Notes: generated by a model from the letters alone, not told the origin. Positions 8,091 to 16,312 are shown, counted from the stretch's first letter. The stretch is DNA of 24,152 nt from CAYPSN01 sp041907025 (GCA_041907025.1 JAYRIB010000056.1:1-24152), one strand, 5' to 3'. A program made the numbers and translations.

Positions 8091-8477
8091 CTACGTCTTA
8101 GCCGCAGCTTTTTTGCGTCCACTACCAACGGTTACGCGCTTACCGCGCTTGGTACGAGCATTCGTTTTAGTTCGTTGACCACGTACGGGCAAATTAGCAC
8201 TGTGACGCACACCGCGGTACGACTTTATTTCCTTCAGACGCTTAATATTGAGACTGATCTGCCGAGACAAGTCAGCTTCAACGTGAAGGTTCTTATCAAT
8301 ATATTCGCGGATCTTGGTAAGATCCGTTTCGGTCAAGTCTTTGACCCGGAGATCGGGGCTAATCTTCAGCTCGGCCAAGATCTTCTGGCTCGTGGTAAGA
8401 CCTACACCGAAGACGTACGTTAAACCGATTTCTACACGCTTTTCGTTCGGGACGTTAGTTCCTGCAATACGTGCCAT
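8091..8477 (-). CDS. rpsM: 30S ribosomal protein S13
   Basis: This 128-residue protein begins ARIAGTNVPNEKRVEIGLTY and carries the helix-hairpin-helix part FGVGLTTSQKILAELKI, then RGVRHSANLPVRGQRTKTNA, typical of S13 in the small-subunit head. The tail is Lys- and Arg-rich. The ATG shares one base with the rpmJ stop (TAATG), implying coupled translation. Confidence 0.98.
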   Translation of the reverse strand: MARIAGTNVPNEKRVEIGLTYVFGVGLTTSQKILAELKISPDLRVKDLTETDLTKIREYIDKNLHVEADLSRQISLNIKRLKEIKSYRGVRHSANLPVRGQRTKTNARTKRGKRVTVGSGRKKAAAKT

Positions 8478-8590
8478 TAGCCTTGCCTCTGTTTATGCTT
8501 AGGGTTTTCACAGATAACGCGCACCACGCGCTTACGCACGACAACCTTGCACTTGGAACACATCTTTTTAACTCCGGCTCGAACTTTCAT
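8477..8590 (-). CDS. rpmJ: 50S ribosomal protein L36
   Basis: A 37-residue gene. The protein starts KVRAGVKKMCSKCKVVVRKR and ends with VVRVICENPKHKQRQG, the classic short L36. Cysteines 11, 14 and 27 plus His32 form the zinc-binding CCCH set, so this is the zinc-containing form. AAGGG lies 8 to 9 nt upstream of the ATG. It is located between infA and rpsM as in most bacteria, and L36 is placed in the large-subunit core. Confidence 0.97.
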   Translation of the reverse strand: MKVRAGVKKMCSKCKVVVRKRVVRVICENPKHKQRQG

Positions 8591-8621
8591 TGCTAATACC
8601 CTTTTAAAGTCATTATGGCTG

Positions 8622-8843
8622 CTACTTGTGGCGATATGTTATGCGCCCCTTTGACAAGTCGTAGGGAGTCATCTCGATGGTCACCTTATCCCCTGGGAGG
8701 ATCTTAATATAGTGCATACGCATCTTGCCCGAAATATGAGCCAAGATAATATGCCCGTTGTCGAGTTCTACCTTAAACATGGCGTTTGGTAGAGACTCGA
8801 TAACGGTCCCGTCGATTTCAATTACTTCCTTTGTGTTTGTCAT
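8622..8843 (-). CDS. infA: translation initiation factor IF-1
   Basis: This 73-residue OB-fold protein contains KEVIEIDGTVIESLPNAMFK, VELDNGHIILAHISGKMRMH and GDKVTIEMTPYDLSKGRITY, all diagnostic of IF-1, which binds the 30S A site during initiation. It has its own promoter 23 nt upstream, predicting a leader of only about 16 nt, and no Shine-Dalgarno sequence is visible before the ATG. Adk and map, which often precede infA, are absent. Confidence 0.98.
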   Translation of the reverse strand: MTNTKEVIEIDGTVIESLPNAMFKVELDNGHIILAHISGKMRMHYIKILPGDKVTIEMTPYDLSKGRITYRHK

Positions 8844-8865
8844 AGATTATGCGCTACAAGTTGTC

Positions 8866-8894
8866 ATTATAGAGGTTTTCACCTCGGTTGTAAA
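8866..8894 (-). promoter_or_regulatory. internal promoter for infA and the alpha operon
   Basis: On the minus strand, TTTACA (8889..8894) and TATAAT (8866..8871) are 17 nt apart, a near-consensus sigma70 promoter. It lies in the 63-nt gap between secY and infA. The spacer contains the inverted repeat GAGGT/ACCTC. The predicted start is about 8859, giving infA a leader of about 16 nt. Confidence 0.85.
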
Positions 8895-8906
8895 GCCTTT
8901 TTCAGG

Positions 8907-10223
8907 TTAATATTGCTCGTATGTGGCCGTGAGCGCCTTGGCCTCAATTTGCCGCATGGTCTCAATCGCCACCGCTACGACAATCAGTAGGCTTGTACCG
9001 CCAATCGAAAGTGAGGCTGACGACTTAATAAATGCCTGCAAAATGAACGGCAAGATTGCCAGTAATCCCAGGGATAAGGCCCCAAACAGCGTAATACGAT
9101 TCACGACCTTTTTTAAGTAATTGCTGGTTTCCTTACCCGGGCGAATACCGGGGATAAAACCACCTTGCTTCTGGAGGTTCTCAGCAATTTCAGTTGGCTT
9201 GAATATAATTGCAGTATAAAAATAAGTGAAGGCTACCACGAGCACAAAGTACGTAGCCGCGTAAATCCAGCTGGTTGGCGAGAACCACCGTGCAATGTTC
9301 TGGGCAAAGCTCGCCAGCCACTGAGATTTGGCCGAACTAAATAACTGACCGATGAAGGCCGGCACTTGTAAGAAGGCTAATGAAAAGATAATTGGTATCA
9401 CGCCCGCAATAATGACCTTGAGGGGCAAGTGAGTATCTACCGAGCCATACGCCGCACTGGCGCTGGTTCTGCGGGCGTAGGATACAGGAATATTACGTTG
9501 GCCTTCATTAATAAACACCACAGCCACTATAGTGGCTAGGAACACGAGGGCGATAGCTATAAAGCCAACTAGCTTAGAGGGATCCGCCTGGATAAGGCTA
9601 ATCTGCTGTGTCAAGGTGGCTGGTAAGCTCGACACAATCCCTGCCACAATCAAGATTGAGATACCATTACCAATACCACGATCCGTTATGATTTCGCCGA
9701 GCCACATGAGTAACATACTGCCGGCAGTGATGGTGGCAACCATTAGTACCCATTGAAAAGGCGAGGGTTTACCGATCAAATCAACACCCGCAATCTGCTT
9801 TGACGTCGTTTGTACAAAGAATATCATAGCGACAGATTGAATCAGCGCCAAGGGTACGGTCAGTAAACGGGTGTAATAGTTGATCTTGTTGCGACCAGAT
9901 TCACCCTCCTTACTAAGCGCCTCTAGCTTGGGCACCACCTGAGTGAGTAGCTGAATGATAATTGAGGCGTTAATGTATGGTCCGAGCCCCATAAGAATGA
10001 TTGAAAAGTTTGTCATTGCGCCACCCGAGAAGAGATTCGCAAAACCAAGCAGCGGGTTGGATTGAAAGAGTTTAAGCAAGAAGCTCTGCAGCTTAATGGT
10101 GTCTGGGACCGGGACCGGAACGTTCGATATAATTGCGTACACAAACAGCACTAGCCCAACCACGCCAATGCGCTTGCGCAAATCCTTGTTCCGATACATC
10201 TGTCTGAGAACGTTATTATTCAT
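8907..10223 (-). CDS. secY: protein translocase subunit SecY
   Basis: This 438-residue protein starts NNVLRQMYRNKDLRKRIGVV and has about ten hydrophobic helices. SecY motifs include FANLFSGGAMTNFSIILMGL (plug region), GPYINASIIIQLLTQVVP, QRNIPVSYARR in the cytoplasmic loop, and GFIPGIRPGKET. SecY is the pore of the general secretion pathway in the inner membrane. It follows rplO by 24 nt, the conserved end of the spc operon. No terminator separates it from the infA promoter. Confidence 0.98.
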   Translation of the reverse strand: MNNNVLRQMYRNKDLRKRIGVVGLVLFVYAIISNVPVPVPDTIKLQSFLLKLFQSNPLLGFANLFSGGAMTNFSIILMGLGPYINASIIIQLLTQVVPKLEALSKEGESGRNKINYYTRLLTVPLALIQSVAMIFFVQTTSKQIAGVDLIGKPSPFQWVLMVATITAGSMLLMWLGEIITDRGIGNGISILIVAGIVSSLPATLTQQISLIQADPSKLVGFIAIALVFLATIVAVVFINEGQRNIPVSYARRTSASAAYGSVDTHLPLKVIIAGVIPIIFSLAFLQVPAFIGQLFSSAKSQWLASFAQNIARWFSPTSWIYAATYFVLVVAFTYFYTAIIFKPTEIAENLQKQGGFIPGIRPGKETSNYLKKVVNRITLFGALSLGLLAILPFILQAFIKSSASLSIGGTSLLIVVAVAIETMRQIEAKALTATYEQY

Positions 10224-10247
10224 ACACTACCCTCGCTGAATGTTTCT

Positions 10248-10730
10248 CTACTCTATTGTGGCGGATCGGTCTGGTTTTGTCGACTTTGGCTTAGCCACGT
10301 CAACGGATACGCTACCACCAGCGGCCTCGATCTTCTTGATCGCCGTACTACTAGCCGCGCTAACCGTGAGCACGTATGCAGCTTCTACTTCACCCACAGC
10401 GAGGAGCTTGATGAGGTCATCAGCCTTCTTGACTAAGCCAGCACCAGCTAGCATGCTGGCGTCTACCTTGCCAGCCTTAAAACGGCTGAGGCTACCGACG
10501 TTGACCACTTGATAGTTAGTTGGGTTCTTTGATTTGAAACCACGTACCTTTGGTAGGCGTTGTGACAACTGGGTTTGACCACCCTCAAAACCAACGCGCA
10601 CACCACCGCCCGTACGAGCATTCTGACCCTTCGTACCGCGACCTGCCGTTTTACCCTGGCCAGAACCAATACCGCGACCAAGTCGTTTCTTGTTCTTCTT
10701 AGGCTTCAGCTCTAATTCATGAATCTTCAT
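10248..10730 (-). CDS. rplO: 50S ribosomal protein L15
   Basis: This 160-residue protein opens with KIHELELKPKKNKKRLGRGI and continues GSGQGKTAGRGTKGQNARTG and GFEGGQTQLSQRLPKVRGF, the glycine-rich L15 signature. The C-terminus extends about 15 residues past the normal end as a polar tail. It overlaps the rpsE stop by ATGA. The gene for L30, normally between rpsE and rplO, is missing. Confidence 0.98.
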   Translation of the reverse strand: MKIHELELKPKKNKKRLGRGIGSGQGKTAGRGTKGQNARTGGGVRVGFEGGQTQLSQRLPKVRGFKSKNPTNYQVVNVGSLSRFKAGKVDASMLAGAGLVKKADDLIKLLAVGEVEAAYVLTVSAASSTAIKKIEAAGGSVSVDVAKPKSTKPDRSATIE

Positions 10731-11215
10731 TTTGCGCTCTCCTTAGCGGCTGGCTTCTTAGCCTCGAAAGCCTTAACTTTGCCCAGGCTAGCCAGCGCTT
10801 CTTGTGTTGCGTAAGCGTTATTAATCTTGCTTGTTGAGCCAAGTGACTTAGTGAGCAAATCCTTGATACCAACTGCTTCTACGACTGAGCGCACCGCACC
10901 GCCGGCAATTACACCAGTACCAGCACTGGCTGGCTTCATAAACACGGTAGCGCCACCAAAGGTGACTTGCGTCTCATGTGGGATGGTGTGATCCTTGAGA
11001 TCAACGGTAATCATGGCTTTCTTAGCCTTGCTGACAGCCTTTGCAATGGCAGTTTGCACATCTTGACCCTTACCAACGCCAACGCCCACCTTGTCCTTGC
11101 CGTTGCCTACTACTACCGTAGCTCGGAACCGGAAACGACGACCACCCTTTACTACACGAGTCACGCGGTCGAGGGCTATGATCTTTTCTTCAAATTCTTT
11201 TACTGCTTCTACCAT
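10727..11215 (-). CDS. rpsE: 30S ribosomal protein S5
   Basis: This 162-residue S5 has the N-terminal double-stranded-RNA-binding-like domain (DRVTRVVKGGRRFRFRATVV, GNGKDKVGVGVGKGQDV) and the C-terminal domain with PASAGTGVIAGGAVRSVVEA and KSLGSTSKINNAYA. S5 lines the mRNA entry and affects decoding accuracy. It ends in a short Lys/Ala-rich tail and overlaps rplO by 4 nt. Confidence 0.98.
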   Translation of the reverse strand: MVEAVKEFEEKIIALDRVTRVVKGGRRFRFRATVVVGNGKDKVGVGVGKGQDVQTAIAKAVSKAKKAMITVDLKDHTIPHETQVTFGGATVFMKPASAGTGVIAGGAVRSVVEAVGIKDLLTKSLGSTSKINNAYATQEALASLGKVKAFEAKKPAAKESAK

Positions 11216-11216
11216 G

Positions 11217-11564
11217 TTAGAATTTTAATCCTTTCGCACGGGCTGCGCCAGCTAAGGCAGCGACGCGGCCGTGATAGATGTGAATACCGCGGTCGAATAT
11301 GACCGTTGTAATCTTCTTTTTCGTACCAAGCTCAGCGATCTGCTCGCCTACCCACTCAGCCTTTTGCGTCATGGTCTTACCCTTAAGGTCTGCCTGGCCA
11401 ACTGAAGTAGCATAGGCCAATGTAGCACCAGCATTGTCATCAATGAGCTGTGCGGTGACTTGCTTGTTCGATACTTTTACAGCCAGCCTGGGTCGCTCGG
11501 GCGTACCATGGAGCTTAGCGCGTATTCTCTTCTTCTTTAGTATGTCTGCTGATAGTCTCTTCAT
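11217..11564 (-). CDS. rplR: 50S ribosomal protein L18
   Basis: This 115-residue protein is L18: KKKRIRAKLHGTPERPRLAV and VSNKQVTAQLIDD near the start, and FDRGIHIYHGRVAALAGAAR, then KGLKF at the end. L18 binds 5S rRNA in the central protuberance together with L5. It lies between rplF and rpsE with spacers of 4 and 1 nt. Confidence 0.97.
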   Translation of the reverse strand: MKRLSADILKKKRIRAKLHGTPERPRLAVKVSNKQVTAQLIDDNAGATLAYATSVGQADLKGKTMTQKAEWVGEQIAELGTKKKITTVIFDRGIHIYHGRVAALAGAARAKGLKF

Positions 11565-11568
11565 AATC

Positions 11569-12108
11569 TTATCCCTTAGCCGCTGTCTTACCAGCTTTAC
11601 GCCTAATATGCTCGCCAGCGTATTTAATACCTTTGCCCTTATATGGCTCTGGCTTGCGGTAAGAACGAATCTTGGCCGCTACTTCACCGACCTGCTGCTT
11701 GTCGTGACCACTGACGATAATCGAATTGCCCTCAACCTTAAGCTCCACGCCCTCTGGGGGTTGGTAGCTGATCTTGTGCGAGTAACCAAGGCTCAAGCTC
11801 ACGCCACGACCTTCGGCAGCGGCTCGGTAGCCCACGCCATTAATCTCGAGGGTCTTACTAAAGCCTTCTGATACACCTTGAACCATATTAGCAATCAAGG
11901 TCCGTAGTAAGCCAAACTGTTTTTGGGTCTCAGGATTCTCTACCTCGCGCACCACGGTGATCTGACCATCGTCCTGCGAAACAGTGAGGCCGGTAAATAA
12001 CGTTTGTGATAGTGTCCCTTTAGGGCCTGTAACACTTACTAGACCGTCCTTTAGCTCAATCGTAACACCAGCTGGGATAGTAATTGGGAGTTTGCCGATT
12101 CTACTCAT
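11569..12108 (-). CDS. rplF: 50S ribosomal protein L6
   Basis: This 179-residue protein starts SRIGKLPITIPAGVTIELKD and has two repeats of the L6 fold; the C-terminal copy ends with KPEPYKGKGIKYAGEHIRRK, the family signature. L6 sits near the sarcin-ricin loop. It occupies the standard spc-operon position and is of normal length. Confidence 0.98.
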   Translation of the reverse strand: MSRIGKLPITIPAGVTIELKDGLVSVTGPKGTLSQTLFTGLTVSQDDGQITVVREVENPETQKQFGLLRTLIANMVQGVSEGFSKTLEINGVGYRAAAEGRGVSLSLGYSHKISYQPPEGVELKVEGNSIIVSGHDKQQVGEVAAKIRSYRKPEPYKGKGIKYAGEHIRRKAGKTAAKG

Positions 12109-12110
12109 GA

Positions 12111-12506
12111 CTAGTACACCTTACAGATTAATTCACCACCCAAGCCCTTTTGGCGAGCTTCTTGACCAGTCATAAGGCCAGACGACGTCGAGACGATCAT
12201 GATGCCGCGGCCGCTAATAACGTGTGGGATTTCGTTGTGCTTGGCATAAACACGACGACCTGGCTTACTGACACGAATCAAGCTCTGCAAGGGTCGCTGT
12301 ACACTGGCACCGTCAATGTCTAGTTCGAGGTGTGAAAACGCACCATGCTTTGCCACTGTAACATTCGTAACGTAGCCAGTTTGGGCGAGAATACCCGCAA
12401 TCTGATGCTTCATCTTAGAATAAGGCATAGAGACGCTTGACTTGCCCGCGCCGCGTGCATTGCGGATGCGGGTAAGCATATCTGCGATTGGATCTGTTGT
12501 AATCAT
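12111..12506 (-). CDS. rpsH: 30S ribosomal protein S8
   Basis: This 131-residue protein starts TTDPIADMLTRIRNARGAG and ends with the S8 signature RGIMIVSTSSGLMTGQEARQ then GGELICKVY. S8 binds 16S rRNA helix 21; in E. coli it also represses the spc operon by binding a copy of that site near rplE. I did not verify such a site here. It is 2 nt before rplF. Confidence 0.97.
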   Translation of the reverse strand: MITTDPIADMLTRIRNARGAGKSSVSMPYSKMKHQIAGILAQTGYVTNVTVAKHGAFSHLELDIDGASVQRPLQSLIRVSKPGRRVYAKHNEIPHVISGRGIMIVSTSSGLMTGQEARQKGLGGELICKVY

Positions 12507-12522
12507 GCTTGTCTCCTTTCCC

Positions 12523-12792
12523 TTACCAACTTGATTTCGTTACGCCAGGTACCTGGCCTTTTGATGCGTATTCACGGAATGTTATGCGCGAAAGTCCAAA
12601 CTTACGCAAGTAGCCACGTGATCGGCCGGTGACTTCACATCGGTTACGCATGCGGTTTGGATTCGAGTTACGTGGCAGTTTAGCCAAGCCTTCGAGATCC
12701 CCAACCGCCTTTAGTTCGGCGCGCTTAACGGCATACTTCTGTGCTAATTTCTGTCTTTTGAGCTCGCGCTCGAGAAGTGCTTTTCTAGCCAT
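12523..12792 (-). CDS. rpsN: 30S ribosomal protein S14 (long, zinc-free form)
   Basis: This 89-residue protein starts ARKALLERELKRQKLAQKYA and ends LSRITFREYASKGQVPGV then TKSSW. The length and the single cysteine (NRCEVTGRSRG) place it in the long E. coli-like class that lacks the two CxxC zinc pairs. S14 lies in the small-subunit head. The ATG shares a base with the rplE stop. Confidence 0.97.
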   Translation of the reverse strand: MARKALLERELKRQKLAQKYAVKRAELKAVGDLEGLAKLPRNSNPNRMRNRCEVTGRSRGYLRKFGLSRITFREYASKGQVPGVTKSSW

Positions 12793-13340
12793 TAGTTCGC
12801 TCCTTTCTCAAACGGCATACCGAAGCCAGCGAGCAATGCTCGGGCAGCCTCTTTGTCTTTACCGCTTGTAATTATGTTAATTTGCAGCCCGTGGGTAGTG
12901 GCAGAATCTTCGTATGAGATCTGCGGAAACACCGTCTGCTCACGGATGCCGATACTATAGTTACCCTGTGGGTCAAAGGCGTTGGCCTTGACGCCGTGAA
13001 AGTCACGAATACGCGGCAATACGACGCTAATGAGCTGATCAAGGAAGAAGTACATGCGCTCGCCACGCAAGGTTACTGTCGCACCAATTTCGTTGCCATC
13101 ACGCAACTTAAAGGTAGCGATACTCTTACGCGCCTTAGTAATAACTGGTTTTTGGCCAGTTACCTTGGTCAGCGTCGCAATCGCCTGCTCAAGATGCTTG
13201 CTGTCTTGCAACGCGCGGCCCACGCCAACACTCACGACAATCTTTTCAAGCTTAGGCACCTGATGCGGGTTCGTAAGCTTAAGCTGCGTAGCAAGCTCTG
13301 AGGCTAGAGTTTTTCGGTATGTGTCTTGTAATCGATTCAT
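12792..13340 (-). CDS. rplE: 50S ribosomal protein L5
   Basis: This 182-residue protein has KLEKIVVSVGVGRALQDSKH, TGQKPVITKARKSIATFKLR, GNYSIGIREQTVFPQISYE and the ending GMPFEKGAN, all L5 features. L5 contacts 5S rRNA and the P-site tRNA in the central protuberance. It overlaps rplX by ATGA and rpsN by one base, so the three are likely coupled. Confidence 0.98.
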   Translation of the reverse strand: MNRLQDTYRKTLASELATQLKLTNPHQVPKLEKIVVSVGVGRALQDSKHLEQAIATLTKVTGQKPVITKARKSIATFKLRDGNEIGATVTLRGERMYFFLDQLISVVLPRIRDFHGVKANAFDPQGNYSIGIREQTVFPQISYEDSATTHGLQINIITSGKDKEAARALLAGFGMPFEKGAN

Positions 13341-13720
13341 GACTTCTTCTCACTCTTCTTAGCTTTTGCCTCTGGCGCAGCTTCAGCTGGCTTAGTAGTC
13401 GACTTAGCCTTGGCGTTCTTAAAGCTTGATACTTTAAACACGCGTTCTTTATTGCCTTTGGCGTCAAGTTTGTAGCCTACACGAGCTGGGCGACCACTCG
13501 ATGGGTCAATAACCATCACCTTGGCTGCGTCAATTGGTTTGGTAACCTCGACGATGCCGCCACGTGGCACCTTAGCGCTCGGCTTAGTGTGACGCTTAGC
13601 GATGTTCACGCCTTCAACCACAACTTGGTTGAGCTTTGGCAGCAAGGCGACGATCTCCCCTTGCTTACCCTTATCACGACCGCGCACCACAATAACTTTG
13701 TCTTTGAGTTGTAGTTTCAT
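13337..13720 (-). CDS. rplX: 50S ribosomal protein L24
   Basis: This 127-residue protein carries the KOW motif near the start (KDKVIVVRGRDKGKQGEIVA) and VVEGVNIAKRHTKPS, typical of L24, an assembly initiator of the large subunit. After about residue 103 it has a low-complexity tail rich in Lys, Ala, Glu and Pro that ordinary L24 proteins lack. It lies 2 nt after rplN. Confidence 0.97.
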   Translation of the reverse strand: MKLQLKDKVIVVRGRDKGKQGEIVALLPKLNQVVVEGVNIAKRHTKPSAKVPRGGIVEVTKPIDAAKVMVIDPSSGRPARVGYKLDAKGNKERVFKVSSFKNAKAKSTTKPAEAAPEAKAKKSEKKS

Positions 13721-13722
13721 GG

Positions 13723-14091
13723 TTATAGTACCTCCGGTGCGAGGGAAACAATCTTCATGTAGCCTCGCTCACGCAATTCACGGGTGACTGGACCAAAGAT
13801 ACGAGTGCCCCTTGGTAAGCCTGCTTTATCAATCACGACTGCAGCGTTTTCATCAAACCGAATCGATGAACCATCTGGTCGTAGTGTTTCTTTGGCCGTA
13901 CGCACTACCACAGCGCGAATAACTTCTTTCTTTTTGACTGTACCGTTTGGGGTAGCCGTCTTTACGCTGGCTACAATAATGTCACCAACGCGAGCATAAC
14001 GGCGGCGTGAACCACCAAGCACCTTGATGCACATAATCTGCTTAGCGCCCGTGTTGTCGGCTATCTTGAGGCGGGTCTGAGGCTGTATCAT
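13723..14091 (-). CDS. rplN: 50S ribosomal protein L14
   Basis: This 122-residue protein is a standard L14: IQPQTRLKIADNTGAKQIMC, RYARVGDIIVASVKTATPNG, VIRAVVVRTAKE and GTRIFGPVTRELRERGYMKI. L14 forms an intersubunit bridge and is a contact for silencing factor RsfS. It overlaps rpsQ by ATGA. Confidence 0.98.
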   Translation of the reverse strand: MIQPQTRLKIADNTGAKQIMCIKVLGGSRRRYARVGDIIVASVKTATPNGTVKKKEVIRAVVVRTAKETLRPDGSSIRFDENAAVVIDKAGLPRGTRIFGPVTRELRERGYMKIVSLAPEVL

Positions 14092-14348
14092 GCCTTACCT
14101 CCCTTTACGATCACTTCACCGGTCTTCTTGGTAACCGCAAACTTCTTGGTCTTACTCAAAGGGCGCGTTTCGGTAATCTCAACCACGTCACCAGTCTTAT
14201 ATTCATTATTCTCGTCATGAGCCTTGAACTTAGCGGTGGTCTTAAACTGTTTCTTATACAGTGGGTGCATTTTAAGGCGTTCTACAGCAACCACAACAGT
14301 CTTATCCATCTTGTCTGAAACGATCTTACCTGTTAATACTCTACTCAT
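14088..14348 (-). CDS. rpsQ: 30S ribosomal protein S17
   Basis: This 86-residue OB-fold protein reads RVLTGKIVSDKMDKTVVVAV, then HPLYKKQFKTTAKFKAHDEN, GDVVEITETRPLSKTKKF, the S17 signature. S17 is an early 16S-binding protein. It overlaps rpmC by 8 nt and rplN by 4 nt, a very compact arrangement. Confidence 0.97.
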   Translation of the reverse strand: MSRVLTGKIVSDKMDKTVVVAVERLKMHPLYKKQFKTTAKFKAHDENNEYKTGDVVEITETRPLSKTKKFAVTKKTGEVIVKGGKA

Positions 14349-14553
14349 TGGTCTTCTCCATATCCTTGCTTGCGGCTTCGTGCTGCAGGGTTAGTACGCG
14401 CGCAATATCCCGCTTAATGGCGCTAATCTGCTTTACATTCGGGGTTTCTTTGATACGCATATCAATGTGCACCTGGGCCAACTTCGTGCGCAACTCTTTG
14501 AGCATAGTCTCTAATTCTTTAGGTGATTTTGTGCGCATTTCCTTAACCTTCAT
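14341..14553 (-). CDS. rpmC: 50S ribosomal protein L29
   Basis: A 70-residue helical protein: KEMRTKSPKELETMLKELRT then KLAQVHIDMR and VKQISAIKRDIARVLT, the pattern of L29 at the tunnel exit. It overlaps both neighbours, rplP by 11 nt and rpsQ by 8 nt, so its translation is probably coupled to both. The C-terminus carries a short acidic/basic tail. Confidence 0.95.
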   Translation of the reverse strand: MKVKEMRTKSPKELETMLKELRTKLAQVHIDMRIKETPNVKQISAIKRDIARVLTLQHEAASKDMEKTNE

Positions 14554-14974
14554 GACTTTCTCCTGGCGTTGCCTTTACGATAAACTTCGTTTTCAGTGGC
14601 ATCTTCATAGCAGCAAGTCGCATAGCTTCTTTAGCAACTTCCTCAGTCACGCCGTCCATTTCGAACAGAATGCGACCAGCCTGAACTTTGGCCACGTAGT
14701 GACTCAAGGCCCCTTTACCGCTACCCATGCGCACTTCAGCTGGCTTAGAGGTAACTGGGGTATGAGGGAAAATGCGAATCCAGATCTTGCCACCGCGCTT
14801 AATGTAACGGGTCATAGCACGACGAGCTGCTTCGATTTGGCGCGAGGTAATACGCTCATTACCCATAGCCTGCAGACCGTAACGGCCGAAGTTGATCTCG
14901 GTACCACGCGTAGCTAGGCCAGTATTCTTGCCCTTAAATGCTTTTCGAAATTTAGTTTTCTTTGGTAGTAACAT
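14543..14974 (-). CDS. rplP: 50S ribosomal protein L16
   Basis: This 143-residue protein starts LLPKKTKFRKAFKGKNTGLA, then RGTEINFGRYGLQAMGNERI, RYIKRGGKIWIRIFPHTPVT and RMGSGKGALSHYVAKVQAGR, all L16 signatures. L16 contacts the A-site tRNA elbow. The length is normal, and it follows rpsC by 3 nt. Confidence 0.98.
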   Translation of the reverse strand: MLLPKKTKFRKAFKGKNTGLATRGTEINFGRYGLQAMGNERITSRQIEAARRAMTRYIKRGGKIWIRIFPHTPVTSKPAEVRMGSGKGALSHYVAKVQAGRILFEMDGVTEEVAKEAMRLAAMKMPLKTKFIVKATPGESHEG

Positions 14975-14977
14975 AAT

Positions 14978-15610
14978 CTATTCCTTCGGACCTGACTTCT
15001 TATAAACCCATACCTTAACACCGATAATGCCATAGGTCGTCTTAGCTTCGGCCGTACCGTAGTCGATGTTAGCCCGCAGCGTATGGAGCGGGATACTTCC
15101 CTGGGAAGCGACCTCAGCACGGGCCATTTCGGCACCGTTTAAACGACCAGCCACGCGAACCTTAGCACCAAGTGCTCCGGCCTTAACCGCACTGTCGACC
15201 GTCATTTTAATAACGCGTCGAAAAGCAATACGGCGCTCTAACTGGGAGGCTACGTTTTCAGCAATTAGCTGAGCGCGCATCTCGGGCTGCTTAACTTCTT
15301 CAATGTTCACCTTTACATTCGGACCGGCAACTTTGGCAATAGACTTCTTAAGAGCTTCAATACCAACACCGCTTCGGCCAATCACTACACCTGGCTTGGC
15401 CGTGTGAATCGTAACAGTTACCGCACCCGTAGAGCGCTCAATGTCCACAGCGGCGACAGCTGCACGAAAGGTTAGCTGCTGAGTGATCACGCGGCGGATT
15501 GCAATGTCACCAGCCAAGTTTGTCGCAAAGTCCTTGGTGGCGAACCATTTACTCGACCAGTTCTTGTTGACCTGGAGTCGGAAACTTGTTGGATTTACTT
15601 TTTGACCCAT
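14978..15610 (-). CDS. rpsC: 30S ribosomal protein S3
   Basis: This 210-residue protein starts GQKVNPTSFRLQVNKNWSSK and contains the KH domain with GRSG in VVIGRSGVGIEALKKSIAK, then RMI-like RRVIKMTVDSAVKAGALGAK and RLNGAEMARAEVASQGSIPL. S3 lies at the mRNA entry. It shares one base with the rplV stop (TAATG). The length is near normal. Confidence 0.98.
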   Translation of the reverse strand: MGQKVNPTSFRLQVNKNWSSKWFATKDFATNLAGDIAIRRVITQQLTFRAAVAAVDIERSTGAVTVTIHTAKPGVVIGRSGVGIEALKKSIAKVAGPNVKVNIEEVKQPEMRAQLIAENVASQLERRIAFRRVIKMTVDSAVKAGALGAKVRVAGRLNGAEMARAEVASQGSIPLHTLRANIDYGTAEAKTTYGIIGVKVWVYKKSGPKE

Positions 15611-16026
15611 TATTTGGCCTCCTTCTGAACTGGTTTCGTTACTGGCTTTGGCGTGGCCTTTGCTACGACCTTCTTGCTTACCTTAGGCTCTGGCTTTACA
15701 TCGGTCACACTCACGACCAAGTGCGAGCTACGGTGCAAGATAGCAGCCGAAGCACCTTTGGCGCGGGGACGCATGCGCTTAAGTGTTGAGCCTTCGTCAA
15801 CCCGGATCTCTTCGATACGCAACGACTTAGGGTTCAAATTGTAATTATTCTCGGCGTTAGCACTGGCACTCTTGATGGTAGCGTAGACCATATCGGCAGC
15901 CTTCTTATTGGTTGAGCGAAGCAAAAGCTGCGCTTGAGGCACATCCATGCCACGCACCATATCAGCCACAAGCCGTAGTTTGCGAGCTGAGATTGGAAGT
16001 CGTCGTGCTTTTGCTTGAACCTTCAT
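15610..16026 (-). CDS. rplV: 50S ribosomal protein L22
   Basis: The conserved L22 part spans about residues 1 to 112, with RRLPISARKLRLVADMVRGM, NAENNYNLN and RMRPRAKGASAAILHRSSHL. L22 lines the exit tunnel. The final 25 or so residues form a low-complexity tail of Lys, Pro, Val and Ala that typical L22 proteins lack. The gene lies between rpsS and rpsC. Confidence 0.97.
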   Translation of the reverse strand: MKVQAKARRLPISARKLRLVADMVRGMDVPQAQLLLRSTNKKAADMVYATIKSASANAENNYNLNPKSLRIEEIRVDEGSTLKRMRPRAKGASAAILHRSSHLVVSVTDVKPEPKVSKKVVAKATPKPVTKPVQKEAK

Positions 16027-16027
16027 A

Positions 16028-16306
16028 TTATTTTCCTTGTGCCTTTGCTAATTTACCGCCATGACCACGGAACTTGCGGGTTGGTGAGAACTCACCAAGC
16101 TTGTGACCAACCATGTTTTCAGTTACGAAGACCGGTAAGTGCTGACGGCCGTTGTGTACAGCGATCGTCTTACCAACCATCTCTGGCGAGATGTCGCTTG
16201 AACGAGCCCATGTCTTGATGATGGTCTTGTCGTTTGCGCCAAGTGCCAAGACCTTCTTGAGAAGTTTAGCGTCTACGTATGGACCTTTTTTTAGTGATCG
16301 ACTCAT
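16028..16306 (-). CDS. rpsS: 30S ribosomal protein S19
   Basis: This 92-residue protein starts SRSLKKGPYVDAKLLKKVLA and contains TWARSSDISPEMVGKTIAVH then NGRQHLPVFVTENMVGHKLG and EFSPTRKFRGHG, all S19 signatures. S19 sits in the small-subunit head with S13. It is 6 nt after rplB and 1 nt before rplV. Confidence 0.98.
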   Translation of the reverse strand: MSRSLKKGPYVDAKLLKKVLALGANDKTIIKTWARSSDISPEMVGKTIAVHNGRQHLPVFVTENMVGHKLGEFSPTRKFRGHGGKLAKAQGK

Positions 16307-16312
16307 AAATAC

